Origin: Hydnum rufescens UP504
Taxonomy: Eukaryota; Basidiomycota; Agaricomycetes; Cantharellales; Hydnaceae
Assembly: GCA_014904985.1 (NCBI GenBank)
Contig: MU128987.1
Location: 210,982 to 242,045, forward strand
Direction of reading: 5' to 3'
Length of the DNA: 31,064 nucleotides
The notes beneath the pieces are model-generated. The model ran no database searches, was not told the origin of the DNA, and saw only the letters and a program-made list of their open reading frames with translations. The position numbers and the translations under genes were made by a program. Of the stretch, positions 11,701 through 20,573 are shown piece by piece (positions within the stretch are counted from its first letter, which is position 1; every line of letters begins with the position of its first letter).

Positions 11701-12327
11701 TCACCAATAGGCCTCATGTTCTGGCCTCATAGTATGTAGTTGCCAGGCTCTGTGGGTATCCTCACCTATGAGTAACGGAGTGTTCATCCCCTCGATGACG
11801 TAGGCTTCTATGTTGTGTAGGAGGACCAGTCCTAACTGACTACGGAAGTACAGATTGATCGTGATGTAGCCCAAACACTTGGCCTCCCCGGTGAGATGTA
11901 TCAACCTTAGTTTCAGACCTTGCTTGATAGTGGGAGCTTCGGCCCCCATAGACTGTAAGCAACGTGCCGATACTAATGTGGCTGCAGCACCCGAATCAGC
12001 AACTGCTTCAATGGTCATTCCCTGGGGGCCATTCACCCAGCACTTGATCTTGAAGGCATCCATGCCCAGGCTAGCTAATTCTGGTGGTTTTCTTACTATG
12101 GGCTCAGGCACATAAAGCTTTAATGTGGTAGGTGGGATGTCAGTACTCAGGGAAGTGGGTTTGGACCTTCCCGTGCCCGATGCAATGTAACAAGTGGTCC
12201 CATCGAGGGAGGATTCTTCGGGTACTATGAAAATAGTAGGGGCTTCTTGGCCCTCCTTGTCACTACTAAGGGCCTTGTGAGCTGCCACCATAGCTGATTG
12301 GTAGACTTCTTCAGATCTGGAGGTCAT
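11701..12327 (-). pseudogene. Retrotransposon aspartic protease region
   Basis: The catalytic motif AVADSGAAATLV (DSGA at 11986-11997) and the downstream flap-type motif PLLIGED are those of retropepsins, which cleave the polyprotein during particle maturation. The segment starts soon after the zinc knuckle and stays in the pol frame. It ends at a TGA after EAYW (11701-11703). The frame then continues through a linker (11700-11005) to reverse transcriptase, with TGA codons at 11233 and 11002. Active-site residues are intact. Confidence 0.9.
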
Positions 12328-12411
12328 GGCTAAGTAAGCCTTACAGTAAGCAGTATCTCGTTTGGTGTTGGTTGCTGGCCGAGCTCTTTTGGGGTCCTTT
12401 TTGTATGATCT

Positions 12412-14764
12412 GCAGTTGTAGTCGTAATGCCATTCGTTGCCACAATGACAACAGGGTTGGATAGGTTTTCGTTTCGACTTGACATCACTGAGTTCGTAGG
12501 CATACGTGGGTGTGGATGAGCTCGTGCTGACAGTGAGAGCAGGGGACCGATATCAGCTTCTTCGTAAGTCTTCACGGACTCAGCGGAGTACTTTGTTAGC
12601 TATTTCATCTGACTGGGATGTGTTTGTGAGTTCCGCTTGGGCAAGGAGGGCATCCTCCTGATCCTTAACTCTAGTGAACAAGTCATCCGTATTGTGGCAC
12701 AGGTCCATGTCGACGTAGGCCCGCCAGGAAGGCAGGGCATGCTCCATGATCATTCCCACTTCCAGGGAGTTGAAGGTGGGATCATTGGCATCGGGAGGGG
12801 GATGCAGTACTCGTCGGGCCTGTACCTTATGGGTTAACCAGTCCACTGGGGTCTCCCTTTCGTGGCCCGGTTACGAAACCGCATCTCGTCATAGATTGTG
12901 ACCTGTTTATCGTACCAACGATTCCCTAGTAGTCTAGTTCGGATAGTGAATTTTAGGTGTCCCAATTCTGACTAGCCTGGATCTTTGTGGAGTTGGGCAA
13001 ACTTTGCCACCACACGTTGGCATGTTTAGTGAATCGCATGGATGCAGCATAGGCCAATTGTTCACGCATCCGTTGGCTTCCGGCAGCATATCAGTCGAGG
13101 TCCTCGGTCCAGGTGATGAAGGCATTGTTGGACCTGTCATATTCTGGCAAGTCGCTGGGGCAAAACTCCAACTTGAATTTGGGCTTGTAGTAAGCGTTGG
13201 GACCATAGGGGGCGTCAGTCGGTCCAGTGATTCCGGGGGGGAATGATCCTCCGTCTGGTGGTCCTCTCCCAGGACCTCTGCCACCTGGCACATCGCGATG
13301 GGGATATCCCCGTGGGGGGTCTCGACAAGGCCATCCCCGATTAAACGGGTTTTCCCCAGGGATTCCATTGTCATCACCTGGATCGCTGCCGTCAGGGGGA
13401 CCTCCACTTGGAGGGTTCCTAGGGGGGTTCCCTCTGTCGGGCGGCATGGGCCTGTTCTGCCAGCCTGGCATCTGGTCCGGTACATCAGCCCCTGGAGGCC
13501 GTCCCATGGGACCATCGTTGGAGAATTTGGGTCCTTGTGTAAAGACCCTTGGGGTTATCGACTGGGTGGTGTGCATAAAGGATCTCAGGGGATCCACCGA
13601 TGGCCGCAGGCATCTGGTTTTGAGTCGAGAACGTAACGGGGGACCTCTGTCATGGCTTATTACCATGCTAGGGGTCAGGGCCTCCACATTATGCCAGGTG
13701 AGTCCCTCCGGGGCTTTCGAGTAAACCCCCAATGGAGAGGCAGCACGAGAGGTTGTTTCTACTAGCCCAGCCACTATCTCTTGGGCCTTGGAATTGGTCG
13801 TGTAGGCGACCGACTCGTCCCCTTCAGTACTCTGGATTTGGGCAATTACCTTTATGCCTGTTTGTAGCCTTCGAAGAGCCAACGCAGCAAGCTGGGTCAC
13901 CTTTTCTTCGGAGGTGACTCCAGCCTCCATGTGTATGGCCAGTACCCCTCTGGGGTTGAACTTGTATGGGTCCTGGACAGGTAAGATATAGTGTCTAGCG
14001 ATCTCCGCGACTGCATCCTGTACCACTTGGCCACATTGGAGTAGTGTGAGCCAGAATTCAACGTCGGGTTTATATACCGTGGGATGCCCATTGCGTGAGG
14101 TCCGTACGATAGTACTCGTAAACCCTTCCAACTCCACGTCCAGTTCGTAGAGTAAATGATGTAAAAAGTTGTTAATGAGCCTAACATCTGCTGAGGCATT
14201 GGGCCCTTGTTCCTGTCGTAAGGAGTTGACGACCGACAAGTGTAAACTAGCACATCATAGAGCCTCTTGATCTACGTTAACGGAACTGGCTACAGCTTCA
14301 TGGACTTGCTGTCGTATGCCTTCCGTCGAGGAGGAGACAGGTACTACCGGACCCCTTCGAGGCTCTTGGGGGGTACCGCGTGGGGCAGGCATAGGCACAG
14401 CAGCTTGAAGAAAGTGGGTACCCCATTTTGATCCCTTAAGTAGATTTCGGTCGTTAGTCGTTTGGGGGTCTAGACATAAGGATGTAATCTTGCGTGCAGG
14501 CTTCCAGGCCATTCTTGTGAGGCTGGAAGCAGTTGAACAGGAGCTCAGGGATGGCTCGGGTCCAATGAAAGATTTTTTTGAGGTACGGCGGTCTGACCCC
14601 GAGACTTCTAGGCGATTCATGTTGTCGTGAATTTTGGGGGGAATGTCCACCCCTCTTGAGGTATCCACCCAATTTGATAGGGGGCTAGGGTTACCATCTT
14701 CGGATGGCCCATAGGCACGTTGGAAGACAGTTGGTGTAATGGAATGTGACCGTGTAGGAGTCAT
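12412..14764 (-). pseudogene. gag: Gag region with CCHC zinc knuckle
   Basis: Gag forms the virus-like particle and binds RNA. The first 500 or so codons are proline- and glycine-rich with repeated PRG/RGPG stretches around 13230-13480. They are followed by a helical segment reading WTEDLD, then YAAGS and ...VWWQSLP (13110 down to 12990), resembling retrotransposon Gag. The zinc knuckle CCHCGNEWHYDYNC (CX2CX4HX4C) is at 12412-12453. The frame is broken by TGA at 14255, 13091, 12580 and 12553, and shifts twice between 12960 and 12846. ATG 14764 is chosen because it is the first in-frame ATG after the LTR; ATG 14929 inside the LTR is the alternative. Gag and Pol appear to have shared one frame without an intervening stop. 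Confidence 0.85.
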
Positions 14765-14782
14765 TCTTACACACTCCACCAG
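14764..14782 (-). other. Leader and presumed primer-binding site
   Basis: Only 19 nt separate the 5' LTR from the favoured gag ATG at 14764. On the minus strand they begin CTGGTGGAGTG. TGG one base after the LTR fits a site for a tRNA 3' CCA end, but I cannot match a particular tRNA. The inverted repeat at the LTR edge leaves self-priming as an alternative. Confidence 0.45.
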
Positions 14783-15257
14783 TGTTAATTCGGTCGTATC
14801 CGAATTAAGGGTTGACAGTAGGGAACTCCCAGGTGGGGGTTCGGGTCCCGGTTGGGGACTCACAAGCACGTATAAGGACGTAGTACTCACCTTAGACGGT
14901 ATTTCTAGAGAGTCCATAGTAGGTCTCATTACGGAAGAAGTTGGCCTGTTGCGCAGGGTGCTGTTCCAGCACCGCGCAAAGGCACAAGTTGCAGGAAAGT
15001 AAAAAGATACCTTTCCGGGGCTTGCTGGGTAAGCTAGTACAGTGAATCTATGCTATTACGTAAGCAAGGAATCTAGCTAAACCCGGGGCAGCACCAAACT
15101 CCCTGTGGGAGAAGCTTTCCACCGGTTTTGGTGGAGGAAGGGAAAAAGAAGAAAAGAAAAGGGAAGAGAGGGGTTCAATGATGAAAGAGTACAGAACCAG
15201 CATGATAGATATGATGACAGACAGCCCTGCTGTCGTGAGAATTTCATGCTACTAACA
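14783..15257 (-). repeat. 5' LTR of the chromovirus (element orientation)
   Basis: 475 bp. The plus-strand start carries an exact inverted repeat TTAATTCGG / CCGAATTAA (14786-14809) with a 6-nt loop, placed at the U5 end of the element; the other LTR has one CpG-type mismatch in it. The hairpin at 14949-14979 matches that at 5451-5481. The LTR also contains an in-frame ATG at 14929 upstream of the favoured gag start. Confidence 0.97.
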
Positions 15258-15373
15258 CTTTATGTAATTCCCACTTCATGACTCTCTCATCAATTGCCTT
15301 AAGGGCATTTCCTTGTATCCAACTTGATTACATAATCATACCTCTCATCTTGAGTACAACCCTTAACACCCAA

Positions 15374-16176
15374 ACAAAATTTGACAACATCCTTGTAGTG
15401 TCATGGATGGTGCATTCTTTTCAGGTGAGTGGTTCTGGAAGCCCTGATTTCCTTATGATAGTCTGGTTTTTCTAGTTTCTGCCAGCTGAAGTGGAGTCTA
15501 GCATCCATTATTCATATCATGTACCATTGCTAGTACTTGGAATGTCATGCTGTCCACTGTCTTGGAGTCCTTACACCTCTGGCAGTAGAATGCAAGGTGC
15601 CCAGCAAAAAATTGAATACACAGAACAACAGCCAGTACAAAGGTTTGGAGGGATATGTTGCAACAGAAAAGGTAAATCAGGTATGTACATATGTGCATAT
15701 CAGACCCAATGTACATGGAATACTGTAGGACAAATCAAATAGAGCATCAGCATTGTTATCAAATTCAAGCATCTCAAAAATATGATTAGCCCCCTCTCAT
15801 GGCCCTGTGGCATGTACTTGTGGAGGTGAGTGCACCTGTACAATCCATGAAGCAGGGCAGTAGAATAGGGGTTATTTGAAATTTGGATTCAATGCAAATT
15901 AATCTCTGTCTAGAAGCTACTGGGAGTGGACTCTGCAGATTTGGCAACTGCCATCACTCAACACCATCACTCAACACCATCACATTGCCCTGCAAAGTTG
16001 CAAACCAACTTGAGTTGACTCAATCAGCTTGGCTTGGCAGGTTGATTTGATGGCTCAGTTTGACTTTGCCAAGACTTGACTCAGCTTGTATCCAACTTGA
16101 CTCACAGCTTGAGCTGACTTTGAGCACAAGTCACAGCAACACTAACATCCCAGTCTCCAGAGGTGCTGCTGCATGC
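15374..16176. other. Anonymous spacer with short tandem repeats
   Basis: No supportable gene. It holds a 2.4-copy 13-14-bp tandem repeat CCATCACTCAACA (15951-15983), followed by a degenerate run of TTGACTC/GAGTTGA words over 16010-16120. Its left edge (15374 on) was once contiguous with sequence before 2176, split by the solo-LTR insertion. Confidence 0.5.
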
Positions 16177-16632
16177 TGTTACGAGTTGTACTCATAACCT
16201 TGCTTATATACAAATACCCAAGCCTATCACATCATCACATGACCTTCCCCCTTGCTGCTGTTGTGCCTTCCTCTTTCAGCATTTCCTATTATATACATCC
16301 CTCCTTTATTCAACATCCCTTTATTCATAAACCCTTTTGATCTCTAGAAGTATAAGTAGTTACTTGATGTACACTTGCTCTTTAGAAGATCAAGAATATA
16401 TTGTCAACTGATTGAATCATCCTTTTGCGATCTCAGTTATCACTCATGACTCTCATCTTTAAACCTTCGCATATTAACTCTCAAGAAGCTGGTCTTCCTC
16501 ATATGTACTCATCTTTCACAACCTTACATAATTCCCGCTTTGTGACTCTCTTGTCAATTGCCTTAAGGGCCTTTCCTTGTATTTGACTCAATTATGTAAT
16601 CGTATTTCTCATCTCAAGTACAACCCTTAACA
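16177..16632 (+). repeat. Intact LTR-A copy, probably a 5' LTR
   Basis: 456 bp from TGTTACGAGTTG to CCCTTAACA, homologous to the interrupted solo LTR. The ends are mutually inverted (TGTTA/TAACA), and the start itself is a short palindrome around GAGTTGTACTC. The flanks (CATGC left, GTATT right) do not match, so it is not a solo LTR. A gag-like ORF starts 43 nt downstream, which suggests this is the 5' LTR of a truncated element whose interior was lost beyond about 17022. Confidence 0.8.
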
Positions 16633-16674
16633 GTATTCTCAATCTAAATAACCGACTCCCTTGAAAGACTCAAT

Positions 16675-17022
16675 ATGCCCTCCACTTGACAAAATCCACA
16701 ACTGGTTGCTGATGACTATCATGATGACACAGCCACCATTGAAACCACTTCCACCCTCTCCTCTCCAATCATCCTCAAGGTGCCAATCACCCTGTGGACA
16801 ACATATCCCATGATACAAACACCACCCAACTCAATGCAAGGCCCACACATGGGAAACCCACCCAGTGCCATGTCAACTTTGAACACCAAGACAATGCTCC
16901 TGCGCATGCTGCAACAAATGCAGGCAGACCTAGCATGCAGCATGCAGGTACAAGTGGAAATGGCATGCACCAACACCCAGATGAATGCTTGCCTCGAAGA
17001 ACCAGCCCTGGCTGTAAGATGA
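16675..17022 (+). pseudogene. Gag-like ORF remnant downstream of LTR-A
   Basis: The frame starts at ATG 16675, meets one TGA at 16687-16689, then runs open for about 110 codons to 17022. The predicted product has an acidic segment (VADDYHDDTATIETT), a Pro/Met-rich middle, then a heptad-like stretch with LLRMLQQMQADLA and a repeated Met/Gln pattern that could form a coiled coil. It begins 43 nt after an LTR, where gag would be expected. I cannot identify a Gag domain, so the call rests on position and composition. The element is otherwise missing. Confidence 0.4.
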
Positions 17023-17158
17023 TATGCTAAAAACCCACAAAGCTTGTGTAATAATTGATGCTACTGCATGAGCTTCCTGTGATAGCATATTATTACTAAT
17101 ATTCATTAAATATCATTATTATTATTATTATTATTTATCTATATTGCTATATACATCT

Positions 17159-17178
17159 GGTGAGCCAAATGGCTCACC
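17159..17178. repeat. Short perfect palindrome at the array edge
   Basis: GGTGAGCCA, AA, TGGCTCACC: exact 9-bp arms, just outside hairpin H1 and after an AT-rich ATT microsatellite (17114-17133). Confidence 0.7.
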
Positions 17179-17386
17179 CACAGTAGCACAGAAAGAGTGG
17201 CTCTCGACACTCCTTCTGTGCTACTAGAATGAAACAAAATATTACACTATCACACCTGCTGCAGTGGGTGTGGTTCTCATGTGGTACTCATCCACTGGCA
17301 TTCCATTTGTCAGGTCATTGCTCACTGCAGTTTTGTTTGCCAGGTTTGGGGATTGGGGTCGTATGGGCATGGGTGCAGGTTGTAGC

Positions 17387-17496
17387 CTAGGATAAATGAT
17401 ATGTTAGCTACAACTTAAAGCAGTGCAAAAAGAGCAGCCTTTGCTGCTCTTTTTGTGCTGCTGTAACACAGAAGTCCAAAAATAAAAATAACATAC
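17387..17496 (-). other. Intron-like segment with hairpin H2
   Basis: 110 bp with donor GTATGT after AAG, acceptor CCTAG, and hairpin H2 in the middle. The reading frame of the exon-like stretch before it reaches TGA just before the donor, so splicing of a coding transcript is not proven. Confidence 0.5.
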
Positions 17497-17689
17497 CTTA
17501 ATCATCACACCCACTGAGACAGGTGTGGTTCATACACCCATTGTTGGCTGGGGTTCCACATGGGGGGACCCCATTTCGTGGTTTTGTTTGTGGGGTTTAG
17601 CTTTGTGGGGCTTTGTTTGCTGGGTTTGGGGTTGTGGGGTTTTGCTTGGTGGGTTTTGGGTGGTGGGTTTGGTGTTGGGGGTCCAAGAT

Positions 17690-17791
17690 CTAGAAAAGTA
17701 AACATGTTAGTTAAACATTAAAGCATCACAAGAAGAGCAGCATACACTGCTCTTCTTGTGCCACAAAAATAAATAAATAAATAAATCTCAT
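17690..17791 (-). other. Intron-like segment with hairpin H3, donor mutated
   Basis: 102 bp with acceptor TTCTAG and hairpin H3. At the donor position the sequence reads ATGAGA where the other units have GTGAGT or GTATGT, a G-to-A change that would abolish splicing here. Confidence 0.45.
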
Positions 17792-17994
17792 CTTAGAGTA
17801 CCACACACCCACTGCAGCAGGTGTGTGGTTCCTGGGGCCACTCATTGGCCCTGGGTCATTTCATATCTTCATCTGGTGGGTGGTCCTTCTTCACCCACAT
17901 GGTATTCGTTTGGCAGGTGGCTTTTGGTGTGTGTTCATATGGTGCTGTCATTTCAGGGGGCTTGGGTTCATTTGGTGGTTCTTTGTTTGGCTGT

Positions 17995-19142
17995 TGTAAG
18001 CAGGATGGTTAAGAACCAATCCAACTACTGTCCACATCGTTGAGGATAGGACAAATGAAGGGAGCCATGGGGACAATTCGAATATTCAGGTCCAGGGAAA
18101 TGAAGGTCTTTAAAGTAAAGATGTCAAGGGCACACCCTAAAGTTGTCCTCTTGACTATTCAGTCTAAATGCGGCTGTACACAGTCTTGACAAGTGGGAAA
18201 TCTCCTCCAGACAGCAGCAATACTTCAGTGCCTCAGACTGTGATAGGGGGAAAAACCAAATATTTACATGCCCCCTCCCCTTTATATACATTCCAGACCA
18301 CAATTCAAAATTCCAGAAGAAAAGCAGAGATAAGGGAAGCATAATGAAAAAGAAATGAAGTCAAAAGCTTCAAAACTGGTGGAGATATTCAAGAATCAAG
18401 TGAAAAAGAGACAAAAAACACTTTACAAGGCATTCCTCCCTTGAAACTGGATAGATTCCCTTAAGAAATGGTGGAATAGGTCTCCCTGAGTGCCCTTTGC
18501 ATTTGAATTAAGAGGGCTGGAACCAATTTGTCATTTGTGTTGGTGGAGCAAGGGAGGAGTCATGGGGAAGGGGTTGTCTTGTGAAAAATGGAGTTCTTAT
18601 CCATTTGTTTTTCCCTTGGTACCATTCGATGTGCATTTTTAACAGCTTTCAAGGCGTGGTACTCGTGAATGAATCCAATAATAATTGGCTTCAAAAATAA
18701 AGAAATACTCCTTCGGAGTATAAATAATGGAAAGATATTGTTACAGGGACTGCAGTTTTGATCCGTTTGTTGCGTGTTTAATACTGTTCAATAGGTACAA
18801 TTCATATCTTTCTGGGCATGGTTGTTCTGATCAAAACTGACAGAGGAATTCAAAAAATACTCCTTTATAGTGACATAATCCCTTTTTGAATCATGTGATG
18901 GGTCCGCAGGTCCAGAATGAAGGCCAGGCACAGTCTGCATCATTACATAATCACAATTCTTCACCCTTAAGGCAAAGGAATGACATGGAATGGCAGGTTT
19001 CAGACATATAGAATTTGGACTGTTTCTCCAATGAATGAAGGGTGTGAAAATTAAGGATTAGATGGATGATCAATTCGTTTGTTTGGTTGGAAAATCAGCT
19101 TCAGATAGGGTTTCTATGGTGTAGGGATTTATCCCTCCAACA
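17995..19142. mobile_element. R2: solo copy of the R repeat
   Basis: 1,148 bp from TGTAAGCAGGATGG to ATCCCTCCAACA, flanked by CTGT at 17991-17994 and 19143-19146. It aligns with both halves of R1, more closely with the first. Many differences from R1 are CpG in R1 and TpG or CpA here (for example around 18600-18700). Read on the minus strand the ends are imperfectly inverted (TGTTGGAGGGAT...ATCCTGCTTACA), and TG...CA ends with a short TSD fit a solo LTR. It has no coding capacity and interrupts the hairpin array. Confidence 0.8.
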
Positions 19143-19189
19143 CTGTTTGTTCTTTCCTTCATTTCATTGGCTGCAGGCCAGGCAATAAC

Positions 19190-19290
19190 CTAGAAACATA
19201 GATACATTAGTTAGAAATTAAAACCAGCACAAAAAGAGCAGCTTTCACTGCTCTTTTTGTGCAGCCATATCTACTTGGGGGGGTACTCAC
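19190..19290 (-). other. Intron-like segment with hairpin H4
   Basis: 101 bp with donor GTGAGT after ATAAG, acceptor CCTAG-type ending, and H4 in the middle. The exon-like sequence after it starts GTTATTGCCTGGCC, matching the start after the H7 segment (GTTATTGCCTAACC). Confidence 0.55.
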
Positions 19291-19558
19291 CTTATATAGT
19301 GCCACCCACCTGCCACAGCAGGTGTGTGGTTCCTTGGGCCACTCATTGGGCATGTTGTCATCCATTGCACCATTGTCCATCATGCCATTGTCTGTTGCAT
19401 CATTGTCTGTCACATTGTCATCTGTCACATTGTTGTTTGGCATGTTGTCATCTGTCGTGTTGGATGCATCATTGTCTGTTGCATTGCTGGTTGGGCCTCT
19501 GCCATTCAGGGCCTCATTGTTTGGCTAGTGGTCACCATGCCTAGGACCAGGCCATGAT

Positions 19559-19669
19559 CTGAAATAATAAAAGATATGTTAGTAAAAAAAATCCAAAGCA
19601 GCACAAAAAGAGCAGCTTGCACTGCTCTTTTTGTGCTGTTGTATCTACTATAATTAAAAAAACACTCAC
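19559..19669 (-). other. Intron-like segment with hairpin H5
   Basis: 111 bp with donor GTGAGT after ATAAG, acceptor TTATTTCAG, and H5 in the middle. It is the inverted partner of the segment at 20320-20427. Confidence 0.55.
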
Positions 19670-20319
19670 CTTATATGACCACACACCCACTGATGCAGGT
19701 GTGTGGTCACCTGGTTGCCTTTCTAGGGGGTTGTTGCCTGTGGGGTGGTGGTTGCTTTGGTGGGTGGCAGTTGTGTAGTTGTGAAGGAAGATGCAACTCA
19801 ACGCCAGCAATTGCCAGAACCCAAAAAGTGCCCAAGTGCTGGCATTACAAGCACCATATACATTAATAGCAATTATCTAGATGTGTAACAAGGACTATAT
19901 AATAAATATTTGTTCAAAATTATAAAAAAGACCGTGATAATAAGTCAGAGATCAATATGGCACCATATGCCTGCATTGCACAGTGGATTAGGCCACTTCT
20001 ATAGGTTAGAATTGGCCTAATCTGCTGTGCAATGCAGGCATATGGTGCCATATTGATCTCTGACTTATTATCATGGTCTTTTTATAATTTTGAACAAATA
20101 TTTATTATATAGTCCTTGTTACACATCTAGATAATTGCTATTAATGTATATGGTGCTTGTAACACCAGCATTTGGGCACTTTGTGGGTTCTGGCAATTGC
20201 TGGCATTGAGTCTTCATATGACCCACTGAAGCAGCAACCACTGAACCAGCACCCGACAACTGCCTAGAAAGGCAACCAGGTGACCACACACCCACCAATG
20301 CAGGTGTGTGGTCAACAAG

Positions 20320-20427
20320 GTGAGTTTTTTTTTATTGTAGTAAATACATCAGCACAAAAAGAGCAGTTTTCACTGCTCTTTTTGTGCTGCTTTGAATTTC
20401 TTTACTAACTTATTATTATTATTTTAG
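20320..20427 (+). other. Intron-like segment with hairpin H6
   Basis: 108 bp with donor GTGAGT after AACAAG, acceptor TATTTTAG, and H6 in the middle. Confidence 0.55.
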
Positions 20428-20573
20428 ATTGTGGCCTGGTGCAAAATACCAGGCCCAAATAACAATATGCCAGACAAAACACAACGAACAAGACTGCAGC
20501 AGCTGGGGACCCACCTAATGAGTGACTGTACAAACCACACACCTGCTGCAGTGGGTGTGTGGTTCTATGTAAG

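Larger units (their letters stand above)
5789..14764 (-). pseudogene. Gag-Pol polyprotein, about 2,990 codons, pseudogenised
   Basis: One reading frame can be followed from ATG 14764 to TAG 5789-5791. It is interrupted by TGA codons at lowest coordinates 14255, 13091, 12580, 12553, 11701, 11233, 11002, 10270, 9166, 9091, 6863, 6362, 6218, 5957 and 5891. There are also three single-base-type frame changes, near 12960 and 12846 (within gag) and near 8125 (after the integrase core). No in-frame TAA or TAG occurs except where a frame change has already happened. Protein similarity continues across each TGA, so these are nonsense changes in a once-open frame. Typical Ty3/gypsy polyproteins are nearer half this length; the excess is a long Gag and a C-terminal extension. 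Confidence 0.9.
5285..15257 (-). mobile_element. Full-length Ty3/gypsy chromovirus, dead
   Basis: It is bounded by two 475-bp LTRs that begin TGTTA and end TAACA, with a 5-bp target-site duplication CTTTA at 5280-5284 and 15258-15262. On the minus strand the order is 5' LTR, primer-site region, gag with a CCHC zinc knuckle, aspartic protease, reverse transcriptase, RNase H, integrase, chromodomain, long C-terminal extension, polypurine tract, 3' LTR. The PR-RT-RH-IN order and chromodomain make it a chromovirus. The coding frame has 15 internal TGA stops and three frame changes, so it cannot act autonomously. It is inserted in an older solo LTR. Confidence 0.96.
2181..15368 (+). mobile_element. 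Solo LTR (LTR-A family) interrupted by two later insertions
   Basis: The LTR pieces are 2181-2420, 5168-5284 and 15263-15368; joined they give about 463 bp that aligns along its length with the uninterrupted copy at 16177-16632. It begins TGTTATGAGTTG and ends CCCTTAACA, the TG...CA ends expected of an LTR. It is flanked by a 5-bp direct repeat CCCAA at 2176-2180 and 15369-15373, which is the target-site duplication of the original insertion, so this is a solo LTR. The gaps are filled by R1 (flanked by CTGA) and by the gypsy element (flanked by CTTTA). The superfamily of the parent element is not determined. Confidence 0.85.
17179..17994 (-). repeat. Hairpin-intron array, left part (minus-oriented)
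   Basis: Read on the minus strand, three units each hold an exon-like spacer, a short palindrome P, a donor-like site and an intron-like segment with hairpin H. H1 is 17183-17224 (17-bp arms, one mismatch). H2 is 17420-17461. H3 is 17727-17760 (14-bp perfect arms). P1 17251-17273, P2 17506-17528 and P3 17801-17828 are near-palindromes of the CACACCTGCTGCAGTGGGTG type. The spacer at 17530-17689 is a minisatellite built on variants of TTTGTGGGGTTT. The array stops at R2, which is inserted in a spacer. Confidence 0.7.
19143..20004 (-). repeat. Hairpin-intron array, middle part (minus-oriented)
   Basis: It continues the left part once R2 is removed. H4 is 19227-19262 and H5 is 19599-19638 (perfect CAGCACAAAAAGAGCAG arms). 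P4 is 19302-19329 and P5 is 19679-19706. The spacer 19330-19540 is a minisatellite of GACAATGATGCAACA-like words on the minus strand, giving a TDN-rich conceptual peptide. Its right end is the left arm of the 900-bp inverted duplication. Confidence 0.7.
19546..20440. repeat. Large inverted duplication, arms about 430-450 bp
   Basis: The left arm (19546-19994) and right arm (20014-20440) are reverse complements around a 19-nt loop. The inner 155 bp are almost identical (for example GGTGCCATATTGATCTC on one side and its complement on the other). Further out, similarity falls but stays obvious through P5/P6, both donor sites, H5/H6 and both acceptors. The array therefore changes orientation here. 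Confidence 0.9.

Noticed and set aside
13227..13724. 165-residue plus-strand frame rich in Pro/Gly
   Set aside because: Shadow of the Pro/Gly-rich Gag on the opposite strand.
5789..14764. Reading UGA as sense (alternative code or selenocysteine) to explain all-TGA stops
   Set aside because: The gene at 28736 appears to use ordinary stops, and every LTR difference independently shows CpG decay, which explains TGA from CGA.
5285..15257. Classical RIP as the cause of mutation
   Set aside because: RIP targets CpA and yields TpA; the differences observed are confined to CpG-derived sites and no TAA/TAG stops were created.
15951..15983. Regular short repeat, considered as CRISPR-like
   Set aside because: Only 2.4 direct copies of 13-14 bp with no spacers; a simple tandem repeat in a eukaryote.
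16780..17022. Separate gene starting at the ATG at 16780
   Set aside because: The same frame extends upstream to ATG 16675 with one TGA, and position after an LTR fits a gag remnant better.
17505..17705. Pro/Lys-rich 66-residue minus-strand frame as a gene
   Set aside because: It starts inside an intron-like segment, is a translated minisatellite, and hits TGA before the donor site.
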